DNA of 22,492 nt from UBA1738 sp003453455 (lineage in GTDB: Bacteria; Bacillota; Clostridia; UBA1381), in contig CAMOOX010000017.1 of the NCBI GenBank assembly GCA_946621875.1, positions 1-22,492 of the forward strand. The letters are read 5' to 3'. A program made the translations under genes and the position numbers. Positions 1-8,240 of the stretch are shown here, piece by piece (positions within the stretch are counted from its first letter, which is position 1; each line of letters starts with the position of its first letter). The notes beneath the pieces were generated by a model. The model made no database searches and was not told where the DNA came from. It saw only the letters and a program-made list of their open reading frames with translations.

Positions 1-19
1 GACGGAAAGAGGGAATTTT

Positions 20-1015
20 ATGAATATTTTAGTAAGCATGAATGAAAACTTAAGGGCAATGTTCTTTAGTGATGATTTATATGATAGTTTAAAAGATATA
101 GGTAATGTTACATACAACGATACAGGGAAAAACTACAATCAAGAGGAATTGAAAGAGCAATTAGCCGATAAAGATGTAATTATCACAGGATGGGGACATA
201 CAAAGATAACTCCCCAAATAGCCGGCGAAAGATTGAAGCTTGTTGTTCATACGGGAGGTACATTAGGCCCAATCATTGATAGCGGACTTTATGATATGGG
301 AATTAAAACAGTAAGTGCCAATGAAATATATGCAGAGTCTGTTGCGGAAGGTGTTATTGCTTATATTCTATGCGAATTGAGAAAACTTAATTTTCACTCT
401 AAAAACACAAAAAACGGAATATGGACAAAAAACGAAGACCTTGGAACAAGGTCATTAAAAGGTAAAACTGTGGGCATAGTAAGTCTTGGAAGGATCTCTA
501 CATATCTCATCAAACAGCTCAAACCATTTGGCGTTAATATAAAGGTTTACTCGACATCTCCTGATGATAATAAGAAAAAGGAGCTTGGGTTTGAATATGG
601 GACATTGGAGGAAATATTTTCAAACAGCGATATCGTGACAGTTCATACAGCAGCAAATGATGAAACCTTTCACATGATAAACAAAAATCTTCTGAAATTA
701 TTGAAGCAGGGAAGTCTTTTCATTAATACATCAAGAGGCAGTGTTGTTGATGAGGAAGTGCTTATCGAGCAGCTTAAAGAGCACAGATTTTCGGCAATAC
801 TTGATGTGTATACAAAAGAACCGTTAAGTGCGCAAAGCGAATTATTAAATCTCGATAATGTGACATTGTATCCCCATATGGCAGGACCTGCATCAGACTT
901 AAAACACTATATAACAAGTGAAATGGTTAATGAGATTAACAGGTTTAAAAATGAAAAACATCTGAGATATGAAATAACAAAAAAAATTTTTATGGGAATG
1001 ACACAAACAACATAA
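20..1015 (+). CDS. D-2-hydroxyacid dehydrogenase family protein (NAD-dependent, CtBP/PGDH-like)
   Basis: The 331-residue product has the layout of D-isomer-specific 2-hydroxyacid dehydrogenases: a split catalytic domain (about 1-105 and 290-331) around a Rossmann nucleotide-binding domain (about 106-289). The Arg/Glu/His catalytic set is visible as Arg239 in NTSRGSVVDEE, Glu267 in DVYTKEPL and His286 in YPHMAGP. The family reduces 2-keto acids or oxidises 2-hydroxy acids with NAD(P)H; the substrate cannot be read from sequence. The usual GxGxxG dinucleotide loop is SLGRIS (residues 155-160), so two of three glycines are Ser, which is unusual. The start is supported by an upstream AAGAGGGA. 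The stop codon directly abuts the next gene's region, so the two genes are probably co-transcribed from a promoter left of the window, perhaps in a sugar-acid catabolic operon (inference). Confidence 0.85.
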   Translation: MNILVSMNENLRAMFFSDDLYDSLKDIGNVTYNDTGKNYNQEELKEQLADKDVIITGWGHTKITPQIAGERLKLVVHTGGTLGPIIDSGLYDMGIKTVSANEIYAESVAEGVIAYILCELRKLNFHSKNTKNGIWTKNEDLGTRSLKGKTVGIVSLGRISTYLIKQLKPFGVNIKVYSTSPDDNKKKELGFEYGTLEEIFSNSDIVTVHTAANDETFHMINKNLLKLLKQGSLFINTSRGSVVDEEVLIEQLKEHRFSAILDVYTKEPLSAQSELLNLDNVTLYPHMAGPASDLKHYITSEMVNEINRFKNEKHLRYEITKKIFMGMTQTT

Positions 1016-1027
1016 ATGGGGGTAATA

Positions 1028-1810
1028 ATGAAGCTGACATTTTCGACTTTAATATGTCCTGGGTATACGGCAAAAGAACTCAATGAATTATGTTGTAGGT
1101 TTGGGTTTTCTGGGGTAGAATTTAGAACCGGTCCAAACGAAGAATTATTGGAAAATGTAAACATTATTGATATTGCCAGTAGTTTTTGCTTGTTTGGATA
1201 TGATGAGATACTACTTGATAAAATAAAAAATACACTTATCCATATGGAAAGGAATAATATTTTTGCAATTAGAATTTTTTTGGGCAATTTCAGACGAAGA
1301 TATGATGCGCCGATGCGTAATATTGATTACGCAGGAATTGTAAAAATGCTCCGCGAAATGTGTGATTTCACAAAAGGAGAGATTTGGGTTGAAACACATA
1401 ATGAATTTGCCACGGGAAAGTCACTTAAAAAGTTGATAAAAGATGTTTCGCGCAGCAATCTTAAAATTATATGGGATATTATGCATCCATTTGAAGATGG
1501 GGAACAGCCGGAAAAAACATTAGAATACATAGGCGAGTATATTGCACATGTGCACATTAAAGATGGGAAACGGCATCAAGATCCTATTTGGCATGATTTT
1601 GAATATACACCGCTTGGGGAAGGTGAAGTGCCTATAAATAATATTATCAATCTTTTGAAACAATCCAAATATGACGGGTTTTATTCACTGGAATGGGAAA
1701 ATATGTGGCGAGATGAATTAAAGAGTTTGAATTGGAGTGTTGATGAAATTTTATCGCACTACATAGCGTTTATGAAAAAATTGGAAGATAATGATTTACG
1801 GAGTATATGA
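1028..1810 (+). CDS. Sugar phosphate isomerase/epimerase family protein (xylose isomerase-like TIM barrel)
   Basis: This 260-residue protein resembles the AP endonuclease 2 / xylose isomerase-like TIM-barrel family (IolE, IolI, hydroxypyruvate isomerase and similar enzymes), which isomerise or epimerise sugars and keto-sugars using a divalent metal. Candidate metal ligands sit at strand ends: Glu122 in WVETHNE, Asp150 in WDIMHP, His176 in HVHIKDG and Glu222 in YSLEWEN. The chosen ATG is preceded by GGGGGT five to six nt upstream; an in-frame ATG at 1016 directly after the previous stop lacks a ribosome-binding site. It follows the dehydrogenase by 12 nt and presumably acts with it on a sugar acid or polyol. 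The exact substrate is unknown. No clear terminator follows; the hairpin-rich stretch up to 2143 comes next. Confidence 0.82.
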   Translation: MKLTFSTLICPGYTAKELNELCCRFGFSGVEFRTGPNEELLENVNIIDIASSFCLFGYDEILLDKIKNTLIHMERNNIFAIRIFLGNFRRRYDAPMRNIDYAGIVKMLREMCDFTKGEIWVETHNEFATGKSLKKLIKDVSRSNLKIIWDIMHPFEDGEQPEKTLEYIGEYIAHVHIKDGKRHQDPIWHDFEYTPLGEGEVPINNIINLLKQSKYDGFYSLEWENMWRDELKSLNWSVDEILSHYIAFMKKLEDNDLRSI

Positions 1811-2143
1811 AATAAATAGAATAACGAAACATAATTTGCACTTTCAGAGGGCGGCAAGACGGCAAAATATGCACCTTTTGGTAACACACACCTTGTAACA
1901 TAGTACCTTTTGGTAGTAGACAGACACGTCGGAGCAAGCTATATATCGCTTGCTCTGATTTTTTTGCAAAAATCAGAGTTTGCTCATGTCGCTGCTCCTC
2001 CTTTTTCGCAAAAAGGCACATTCGCGTCGGCTATTCGCTTGCAAGCGCGCTGCAATCAAAAAGGTCGCAATTTTGATATGCACTCCAAAAGGTTGACATT
2101 TTTGGAGTGCATATCAATGAGGTGACTTTTATCAAAAGCTTTT
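1811..2143. other. Non-coding, hairpin-rich intergenic region (possible palindromic repeat element)
   Basis: This 333-nt gap between two convergent operons shows no believable gene: the short open frames have no ribosome-binding site and no protein-like composition. It is crowded with structure: the direct repeat ACCTTTTGGTA (1873-1883 and 1905-1915), GAGCAAGC/GCTTGCTC arms (1932-1939/1948-1955), CTCTGATTTTT/AAAAATCAGAG arms (1953-1963/1968-1978), a CCTTTTT-cgc-AAAAAGG hairpin (2000-2016), the palindrome CGCTTGCAAGCG (2036-2047) and an 18-bp inverted repeat (2073-2117). ATATGCAC occurs at 1867-1874 and, inverted, at 2107-2114, which might be short terminal repeats. A MITE-like or REP-like element is possible; genome copy number is unknown. 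Confidence 0.5.
2073..2117. repeat. 18-bp perfect inverted repeat (hairpin) between convergent operons
   Basis: The left arm at 2073-2090 (TTGATATGCACTCCAAAA) is exactly complementary to the right arm at 2100-2117, with a 9-nt loop. It lies 26 nt beyond the stop of carB-dapF and would form a very stable hairpin in either transcript. Neither side has an adjacent run of T, so it is not a classic intrinsic terminator. It may mark the 3' end of the arginine transcript, protect it from exonucleases, or be the end of a repeat element. Confidence 0.7.
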
Positions 2144-5100
2144 TTAATATTCAAATTCGCCTTCAAAGACTAAAACTGTGTTACCTGTAAGAGTTATTTT
2201 CTCGTCGGTATAATTAACTATCAAGTCTCCGCCTGCAAGCTTTACTGTTACATCTTTTCCTTTACTGCATAGACCGTTCTTGCATGCGGCACTGACAGCT
2301 GCACAGGCACCTGTACCGCAGGCGAGGGTTTCTCCGTTTCCGCGTTCCCAAACACGCATACGAAGCGTGTTTTTATTGATAACCCTTACAAATTCGGTAT
2401 TTATGCGTTCAGGGAAGATGTCAGCGTACTCAAACTTTGGACCGATTTCCGAAAGATTTAAGCTGTCAATTTCATCACAGAAAACCACGCAATGCGGATT
2501 TCCAACAGAAAGTGCAGTTATATTATAGCTCTTTTCTGCTATTTCTACCAGTGAATTTATAATCTCAGCTAAATCCGATTTTACAGGTATCTTACAAGAC
2601 CGGTATTCAGCAAATCCCATATCTGCCGAAACAGATGACACCTTGCCGTCCCGTATATAAAGCTTTAAATCATGCATGCCGCTTGCCGTTTCAATAGTCA
2701 TATTTTCCTTTTTGACAATTCCTTTGTCAAAAAGATATTTTGCACAGCAGCGGATATTATTTCCTGCCATTTTGCCTTCACTTCCGTCTTTATTAAAGGA
2801 ACGCATTTTGGCGTCTGCAATGTCGGAGGTTTCAATTAAAACGATACCGTCACCGCCAATTCCGTAATGGGCCGAACAAAGGCTTACACAAAGTGACTCG
2901 GGACAGGTGATTTTATTGTCAAAATTCTCCACAAAAATATAATCGTTTCCGCAGGAGTGCATTTTTGCAAAGGGTATTTTTTGCCTTGATGTGCGCATAT
3001 TGTTTATATCTACAAGCTCGGTGTTTTGCATGTTAAAACGGCTTTCGATAATATCTGCGAGTGCATTTGCTGTGTCAAGAGATGTAAGACATGGAATTTT
3101 TAAAAGCATTGCTTTTTGGTGGAGCAAAGTGTAGTCGCCTACCGTTGCATCCAAAACCGCACCTGTATAAATAATATAACTTATTTTTCCGCTTTCCATA
3201 AGTTCAGTAATTTCACGGCTTTCGGTGGCATTGGCTACTGTATTTACAGGCACAGATAGTGTCTTTATTGCCTCTGCTGTACCGCTTGTTGCATAAATTT
3301 CTATCCCAAGGTCAAAAAATCTTTTTGCAAGGGAAATGACTTCCTGGTAATCGTTCTCTTCAACGCTTATTAAAACGCCGTGCGCTTTTTTGTCATAGGG
3401 AGACGGAACATGAAATCCTGCTGATGTAAGGCCCTTAAACAGCGCTTCGGCGGTACTTTTTCCTATACCTAAAACCTCACCTGTTGATTTCATTTCAGGC
3501 CCTAAAATTGAGTTTGCATCAGAAAGCTTTTCAAAAGAAAATACGGGAACTTTTGCCGCATAATACGGTGGAGTAGGGTATAGACCGCTGCCATATCCCA
3601 AATCTTTTAAAGCGCTGCCAAGCATAACCTTTGATGCCAAATCCACCATAGGCACATTTGTGACCTTGCTTATATAAGGTACTGTGCGTGATGCTCTGGG
3701 GTTCACTTCAATTACATAAAGTTCATCTTCATAAATCAAATATTGAATATTTACTAAGCCTTTTGTGCCGAGAGCTAAGGCAAGTTTTTCAGAGCATGCG
3801 CATATCTTTTCCAAAAATTTATCGCTCAAATTGTATGGGGGGTAAACGGCAATAGAATCACCGCTGTGCACTCCTGCGCGCTCTATATGTTCCATAATAC
3901 CGGGGATTAACACATCTTTTCCATCGGAAATAACATCAACTTCAAGCTCTGTTCCGGGCATATATTTGTCTATCAAAACAGGATTTTCAATTCCGCCTGA
4001 AAGAATTTTGTCCATATATGATATGACCTGCTCTTTTGACCTTGCGATTGTCATATTCTGACCGCCGATAACATACGAAGGACGGAGAAGGACAGGGTAT
4101 CCGAGCTTTTCAGCAGCAGAAACAGCTTCGTTTTTTGCGGTTACTCCAACACCTTTTGGACGGCGTATGTTGAAGGTTTCCAAAAGTGCGTCAAATCTGC
4201 TTCTGTCCTCTGCAATATCTATGCTCTCAGCAGATGTGCCGAGTATTGTTATACCGTTTTCACTTAGGAATTGCGTAAGCTTTATCGCGGTCTGACCGCC
4301 AAAGGCTACAACGACACCTATGGGATTTTCAACTTTTATGATATTCATAACATCCTCGGGCGTCAAAGGCTCAAAATACAGCCTGTCTGCCGTATCATAG
4401 TCGGTTGAAACGGTTTCGGGGTTGTTATTTACAATAACCACATCATATCCGAGATTTCTCAAAGTCCAAACACAATGAACAGAGCTGTAATCAAATTCAA
4501 TTCCCTGACCTATGCGTATAGGACCTGAGCCTAAAACCATAATTACATCTTTTTTTCGTTTTTTGAAGTTGCGTGCTTCGCATTCGCCCCGGGATACAGA
4601 GTAAAAATATGGCGTTTCGGCGGCAAATTCAGCACCGCAGGTATCAACCATTTTATATGAAAAGTCACAGGTATAAGGAACTTCTCTGCCTGTTATCCGG
4701 GAAAGTCCCTTGTCAGTATAGCCAAGACTTTTTGCCTTTTCATAATTCTCACGATTGAGTCCTTCTGAAACGAGTTTTTGCTCAAAGTCAGCAAGGTTTT
4801 TCAGTTTATATAAAAACCACTTGTCTATTTTGGTAATGTTATGAATTTCATCTACCGAAAAACCGTTTTTAAGTGCTTCAAAAATAGTAAAAAGCCGTCT
4901 GTCGTCCTGAATGGTAAGCCTTTCAGATAATGTTTTATCGGAAATGGGCGCGGCATTTAAGGTATCTGCTGAAATTTCCGCACCACGAACAGCCTTTAAG
5001 AGAGCCGCTTCAAAATTGGGTGCTATTGCCATAACTTCGCCCGTTGCTTTCATCTGTGTTCCGAGCTTTCTGCTTGAAGTTGCAAACTTATCAAAAGGCC

Positions 5101-6178
5101 ATTTCGGGAATTTTACAACCACATAATCAAGTGCAGGCTCAAAGCAGGCGCAGGTTTTGCCGGTTATATCATTTTTTATTTCGTCTAATGTATAACCGAG
5201 TGCAATTTTTGTCGTGATTTTCGCTATCGGGTATCCTGTTGCTTTGGAGGCAAGGGCGGAAGAACGCGAGACACGCGGATTTACTTCAATTACTGCATAC
5301 TCAAAGCTGTCAGGATTTAATGCAAATTGACAGTTACAGCCGCCAACAATTCCTACCTCTGATATAATGTTCAAGGAAGCAGACCGGAGCATCTGAAATT
5401 CCTTATCGGAAAGTGTAAGAGTAGGTGCAACAACAATAGAATCACCTGTATGAATGCCTACGGGGTCAAAGTTTTCCATTGAACATACAGCGATTGTATT
5501 GCCTAAGGAATCACGCATGGTTTCAAATTCTATTTCTTTCCAGCCTGATATACATCTTTCAATAAGCACCTGGTTTATGGGTGATAAATCAAGACCGTTT
5601 GCGGCTATTTTTCCGAGCTCTTCCGGATTATTTGCAATTCCGCCTCCCGCACCGCCTAAGGTATATGCAGGGCGGACTATTACTGGATAGCCGATTTTAT
5701 CTGCAATTGTAAGCGCATCCTCTGTACTCTCCGCAATATCGGAGGGCACGACGGGCTGTCCGATTTTGCGCATTAAATCAGCAAATTTTTCACGATCCTC
5801 CGCATTTTCTATGGCGCTAATATTAGATCCTAAAAGGCGCACACCGTATTTTTCCAGAGTTCCGTCTTTTGAGAGCTGCATTGCTATTGTAAGACCTGTT
5901 TGACCGCCAAGCCCTGCTAAAAGTCCTTCGGGGCGTTCCTTTTCAATAATTCTTTTTACCGTTTCAGCAGTTAATGGCTCTAAATATATTTCATCTGCCA
6001 GATTCTTGTCAGTCATAATCGTTGCAGGATTTGAGTTTATAAGTACAACATTTATGCCCTCGTCCTTCAAAACACGGCAGGCTTGTGCGCCTGCATAATC
6101 AAATTCCGCTGCCTGACCGATAACAATAGGACCTGAACCGATTACAAGTACCTTTTTAATGGAATTATCCTTGGGCAT
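2144..6178 (-). CDS. carB: Fused carbamoyl-phosphate synthase large subunit / diaminopimelate epimerase (CarB-DapF)
   Basis: The 1344-residue product joins two complete enzymes. Residues 1 to about 1062 are CarB: two ATP-grasp synthetase halves (VLVIGSGPIVIGQAAEFDYAG at the start, a second VLGSGPIRIGQGIEFDY near 550), an oligomerisation region between them, and a C-terminal MGS-like allosteric domain from about 930. CarB makes carbamoyl phosphate from bicarbonate, ATP and the ammonia delivered by CarA. Residues about 1067-1344 are a DapF domain (KMHSCGNDYIF, GGDGIVLIE, SVGNPHCVVF, ERGNGETLACGTGACAA), normally interconverting LL- and meso-diaminopimelate for lysine and peptidoglycan. The second catalytic Cys is present (Cys1287), but the first is Ala1138 in DGSEGKMAGNNIRC. 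The linker is about five residues with no stop codon or frame change. The start overlaps carA by 14 nt and has GGAGG upstream. It is the last gene of the arginine operon. Confidence 0.93.
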   Translation of the reverse strand: MPKDNSIKKVLVIGSGPIVIGQAAEFDYAGAQACRVLKDEGINVVLINSNPATIMTDKNLADEIYLEPLTAETVKRIIEKERPEGLLAGLGGQTGLTIAMQLSKDGTLEKYGVRLLGSNISAIENAEDREKFADLMRKIGQPVVPSDIAESTEDALTIADKIGYPVIVRPAYTLGGAGGGIANNPEELGKIAANGLDLSPINQVLIERCISGWKEIEFETMRDSLGNTIAVCSMENFDPVGIHTGDSIVVAPTLTLSDKEFQMLRSASLNIISEVGIVGGCNCQFALNPDSFEYAVIEVNPRVSRSSALASKATGYPIAKITTKIALGYTLDEIKNDITGKTCACFEPALDYVVVKFPKWPFDKFATSSRKLGTQMKATGEVMAIAPNFEAALLKAVRGAEISADTLNAAPISDKTLSERLTIQDDRRLFTIFEALKNGFSVDEIHNITKIDKWFLYKLKNLADFEQKLVSEGLNRENYEKAKSLGYTDKGLSRITGREVPYTCDFSYKMVDTCGAEFAAETPYFYSVSRGECEARNFKKRKKDVIMVLGSGPIRIGQGIEFDYSSVHCVWTLRNLGYDVVIVNNNPETVSTDYDTADRLYFEPLTPEDVMNIIKVENPIGVVVAFGGQTAIKLTQFLSENGITILGTSAESIDIAEDRSRFDALLETFNIRRPKGVGVTAKNEAVSAAEKLGYPVLLRPSYVIGGQNMTIARSKEQVISYMDKILSGGIENPVLIDKYMPGTELEVDVISDGKDVLIPGIMEHIERAGVHSGDSIAVYPPYNLSDKFLEKICACSEKLALALGTKGLVNIQYLIYEDELYVIEVNPRASRTVPYISKVTNVPMVDLASKVMLGSALKDLGYGSGLYPTPPYYAAKVPVFSFEKLSDANSILGPEMKSTGEVLGIGKSTAEALFKGLTSAGFHVPSPYDKKAHGVLISVEENDYQEVISLAKRFFDLGIEIYATSGTAEAIKTLSVPVNTVANATESREITELMESGKISYIIYTGAVLDATVGDYTLLHQKAMLLKIPCLTSLDTANALADIIESRFNMQNTELVDINNMRTSRQKIPFAKMHSCGNDYIFVENFDNKITCPESLCVSLCSAHYGIGGDGIVLIETSDIADAKMRSFNKDGSEGKMAGNNIRCCAKYLFDKGIVKKENMTIETASGMHDLKLYIRDGKVSSVSADMGFAEYRSCKIPVKSDLAEIINSLVEIAEKSYNITALSVGNPHCVVFCDEIDSLNLSEIGPKFEYADIFPERINTEFVRVINKNTLRMRVWERGNGETLACGTGACAAVSAACKNGLCSKGKDVTVKLAGGDLIVNYTDEKITLTGNTVLVFEGEFEY

Positions 6179-7238
6179 TTTTATTTTCCTCCATCATAGT
6201 TACAAATTCATCAAAAAGAAAATCAGTATCGTGCGGGCCTGCGCAAGCCTCAGGGTGGAACTGCACCGTAAAGCATTTCTTGTCGGGATAGGAAATCCCC
6301 TCGCAGCTTAAATCATTGGCATTTACATATTTTAAAACTGCCGATTTTGGAAGAGTTTCCGACAAAACGGCATAGCCGTGGTTTTGTGTAGTTATAAATG
6401 TTCTGCCGCCGATTAAATCTCTAACAGGCTGGTTTGAGCCGCGGTGACCGTACTTTAATTTTGCGGTTTTTGCACCCATCGCAAGTGCAGTCAGCTGATG
6501 CCCTAAGCATATCCCGAAAATAGGAACTTTTCCGATAAGTTTTTTTATCTGTTCTATCTGGTATTTGTTATCCTCAGGGTTTCCGGGACCGTTTGAGAGC
6601 ATAACTCCGTCAGGCAACATAGAAAGTATGTCCTCGCATGGAGTATCATATGGAACAACAGTTACCTTGCAGCCGCGGTTTATAAGGCTCCGTATTATAT
6701 TTTGCTTTGCACCGTAATCAATTAAAACAACTGAGTGTTTTTCCTTAACGGGCGTAAAAACTTTGATTTCATCGCAGCTTACACACTTTACAGCGTCTTT
6801 AATAGAAAAGTTTTGGAGTGTATCAAAGCTTTTTGGAAGCTCCTTTAAAATTGCAGCGGCACAGACGCCTTCTTCGCGCAGAATTTTAGTAAGCTCCCGT
6901 GTATCAATTCCGTAAATTCCCGGTATATCTTTTTCCTTTAAGAATTTGTCAAGGTCATATTTACATCTGAAATTTGACGGATTTTCTGAGTATTCGCGAA
7001 CAACATACCCGGAAAGCGCAGGGATGCCCTCAAAATCTTCGGGTATTACCCCGTAATTTCCGATAAGTGGAAAAGTTTGTATAACAATCTGTCCTTTATA
7101 GCTCGGGTCAGTAATTGTTTCGAGGTATCCTTCCATAGATGTTGTAAATACAAGTTCACCAATAGAATCCTTTTCTGCACCAAAGGAAATACCTTCAAAA
7201 ATTTGTCCGTTTTTAAGCACTAAATAAGCCTTTTTCAT
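6165..7238 (-). CDS. carA: Carbamoyl-phosphate synthase small subunit (glutamine amidotransferase)
   Basis: This 357-residue subunit hydrolyses glutamine and channels ammonia to CarB. The N-terminal CPSase small-chain domain (1 to about 150, with FTTSMEGYLETITDPSY) precedes a class I glutamine amidotransferase domain with nucleophile Cys244 in FGICLGHQL and the His328/Glu330 pair in VQFHPE. Length is typical of the family. The ATG has AAAGGA about seven nt upstream, and that site overlaps the argF stop region 11 nt away. The 3' end overlaps carB by 14 nt, suggesting translational coupling. Its place inside an ArgR-type operon right after argF suggests an arginine-dedicated carbamoyl-phosphate synthase; a pyrimidine-regulated copy may exist elsewhere (inference). 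Confidence 0.97.
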   Translation of the reverse strand: MKKAYLVLKNGQIFEGISFGAEKDSIGELVFTTSMEGYLETITDPSYKGQIVIQTFPLIGNYGVIPEDFEGIPALSGYVVREYSENPSNFRCKYDLDKFLKEKDIPGIYGIDTRELTKILREEGVCAAAILKELPKSFDTLQNFSIKDAVKCVSCDEIKVFTPVKEKHSVVLIDYGAKQNIIRSLINRGCKVTVVPYDTPCEDILSMLPDGVMLSNGPGNPEDNKYQIEQIKKLIGKVPIFGICLGHQLTALAMGAKTAKLKYGHRGSNQPVRDLIGGRTFITTQNHGYAVLSETLPKSAVLKYVNANDLSCEGISYPDKKCFTVQFHPEACAGPHDTDFLFDEFVTMMEENKNAQG

Positions 7239-7249
7239 AATAAATTCCT

Positions 7250-8236
7250 TTATAGTGTTGCGGCAATAACAGCCTTTATAGTATGCATGCGGTTTTCTGC
7301 CTCATCAAAAACAATGGATTTTTCGCTTTCAAAAACTTCATCTGAAACTTCCATACAATCTAAGCCGAACTTTTCGTAAATTTCTTTCCCGACAGAGGTT
7401 TTGAGGTCGTGGAAAGCAGGAAGACAATGCATAAACCTGCATTTTTCACCTGCCATATTCATTAGTTCAGATGTCACGCGGTAGGGGAGTAAATCATTTA
7501 TTCTTTCCTGCCATACGCTTTCCGGCTCGCCCATAGAAACCCATACATCTGTATAGATAATATCAGCATTTCTTACTGCTTCTTTTGGATTTTCTGAAAA
7601 TTCTAAGGTAGCGCCGCTTTTTTTTGCGATTTTTTCACATTCTGCAATTAAGTCCTGGTTTGGAAAATACTTTTTCGGACTGCAAGCCACAAAATGCATA
7701 CCCATTTTAGCACAGCCAACCATTAGCGAATTTCCCATATTGTAGCGAGCGTCGCCCATATATACAAGTTTTATGCCGGATAATGTCCCGAAATGTTCGC
7801 GAATTGTAAGAAAATCGGCAAGTATTTGAGTGGGGTGGAACTCGTTGGTAAGTCCGTTCCAGACAGGAACGCCTGATTTTTTAGAAAGCTCCTCCACAAT
7901 TTCCTGACCGAAACCGCGGTACTCGATGCCGTCAAACATACGCCCTAAAACGCGTGCGGTATCAGCTATTGACTCCTTTTTACCGATTTGTGAGGCATCC
8001 GGTGAAAGATAGACAGGGTGAATTCCAAGGTCTGATGCTGCAACTTCAAAAGCACATCTGGTTCTTGTGCTTGTTTTCTCAAATATAAGGGCAATATTTT
8101 TACCTTCGCAAAGGCTGTGGGCAATACCTGCCTTTTTCTTCATTTTAAAGTCCTGTGCCAAGTCTAAGAGATATGTAATTTCCTCTTTGGAAAAATCCAT
8201 AAGCTTTAAAAAACTTCGTCCTTTAAGATTTATCAT
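7250..8236 (-). CDS. argF: Ornithine carbamoyltransferase
   Basis: The enzyme transfers the carbamoyl group to ornithine to form citrulline in the cytoplasm. The 328-residue chain carries the carbamoyl-phosphate motif STRTR (56-60), HPTQ (134-137), the ornithine-side DVWVSMG (230-236) and HCLPAFHD (270-277), all diagnostic of ornithine rather than aspartate transcarbamylases. The ATG at 8236 was chosen over an upstream start at 8269 because it follows the argD stop by four nt and has AGGTGTG just upstream, and because MINLKGRSFL is the usual N-terminus. It could in principle be a catabolic ArcB, but the biosynthetic neighbours, and the lack of arcA or arcC beside it, argue for ArgF. Confidence 0.96.
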   Translation of the reverse strand: MINLKGRSFLKLMDFSKEEITYLLDLAQDFKMKKKAGIAHSLCEGKNIALIFEKTSTRTRCAFEVAASDLGIHPVYLSPDASQIGKKESIADTARVLGRMFDGIEYRGFGQEIVEELSKKSGVPVWNGLTNEFHPTQILADFLTIREHFGTLSGIKLVYMGDARYNMGNSLMVGCAKMGMHFVACSPKKYFPNQDLIAECEKIAKKSGATLEFSENPKEAVRNADIIYTDVWVSMGEPESVWQERINDLLPYRVTSELMNMAGEKCRFMHCLPAFHDLKTSVGKEIYEKFGLDCMEVSDEVFESEKSIVFDEAENRMHTIKAVIAATL

Positions 8237-8240
8237 ATTT

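Noticed and set aside
1910..2125. Short open frames across the intergenic region (both strands)
   Set aside because: No ribosome-binding site, low-complexity translation and dense palindromes; best treated as non-coding.
2956..3000. Frameshift or missed stop between CarB and DapF as an artefact
   Set aside because: Both domains are full length in a single frame with no homopolymer-driven frame change needed; kept as a real fusion, though a read check is listed.
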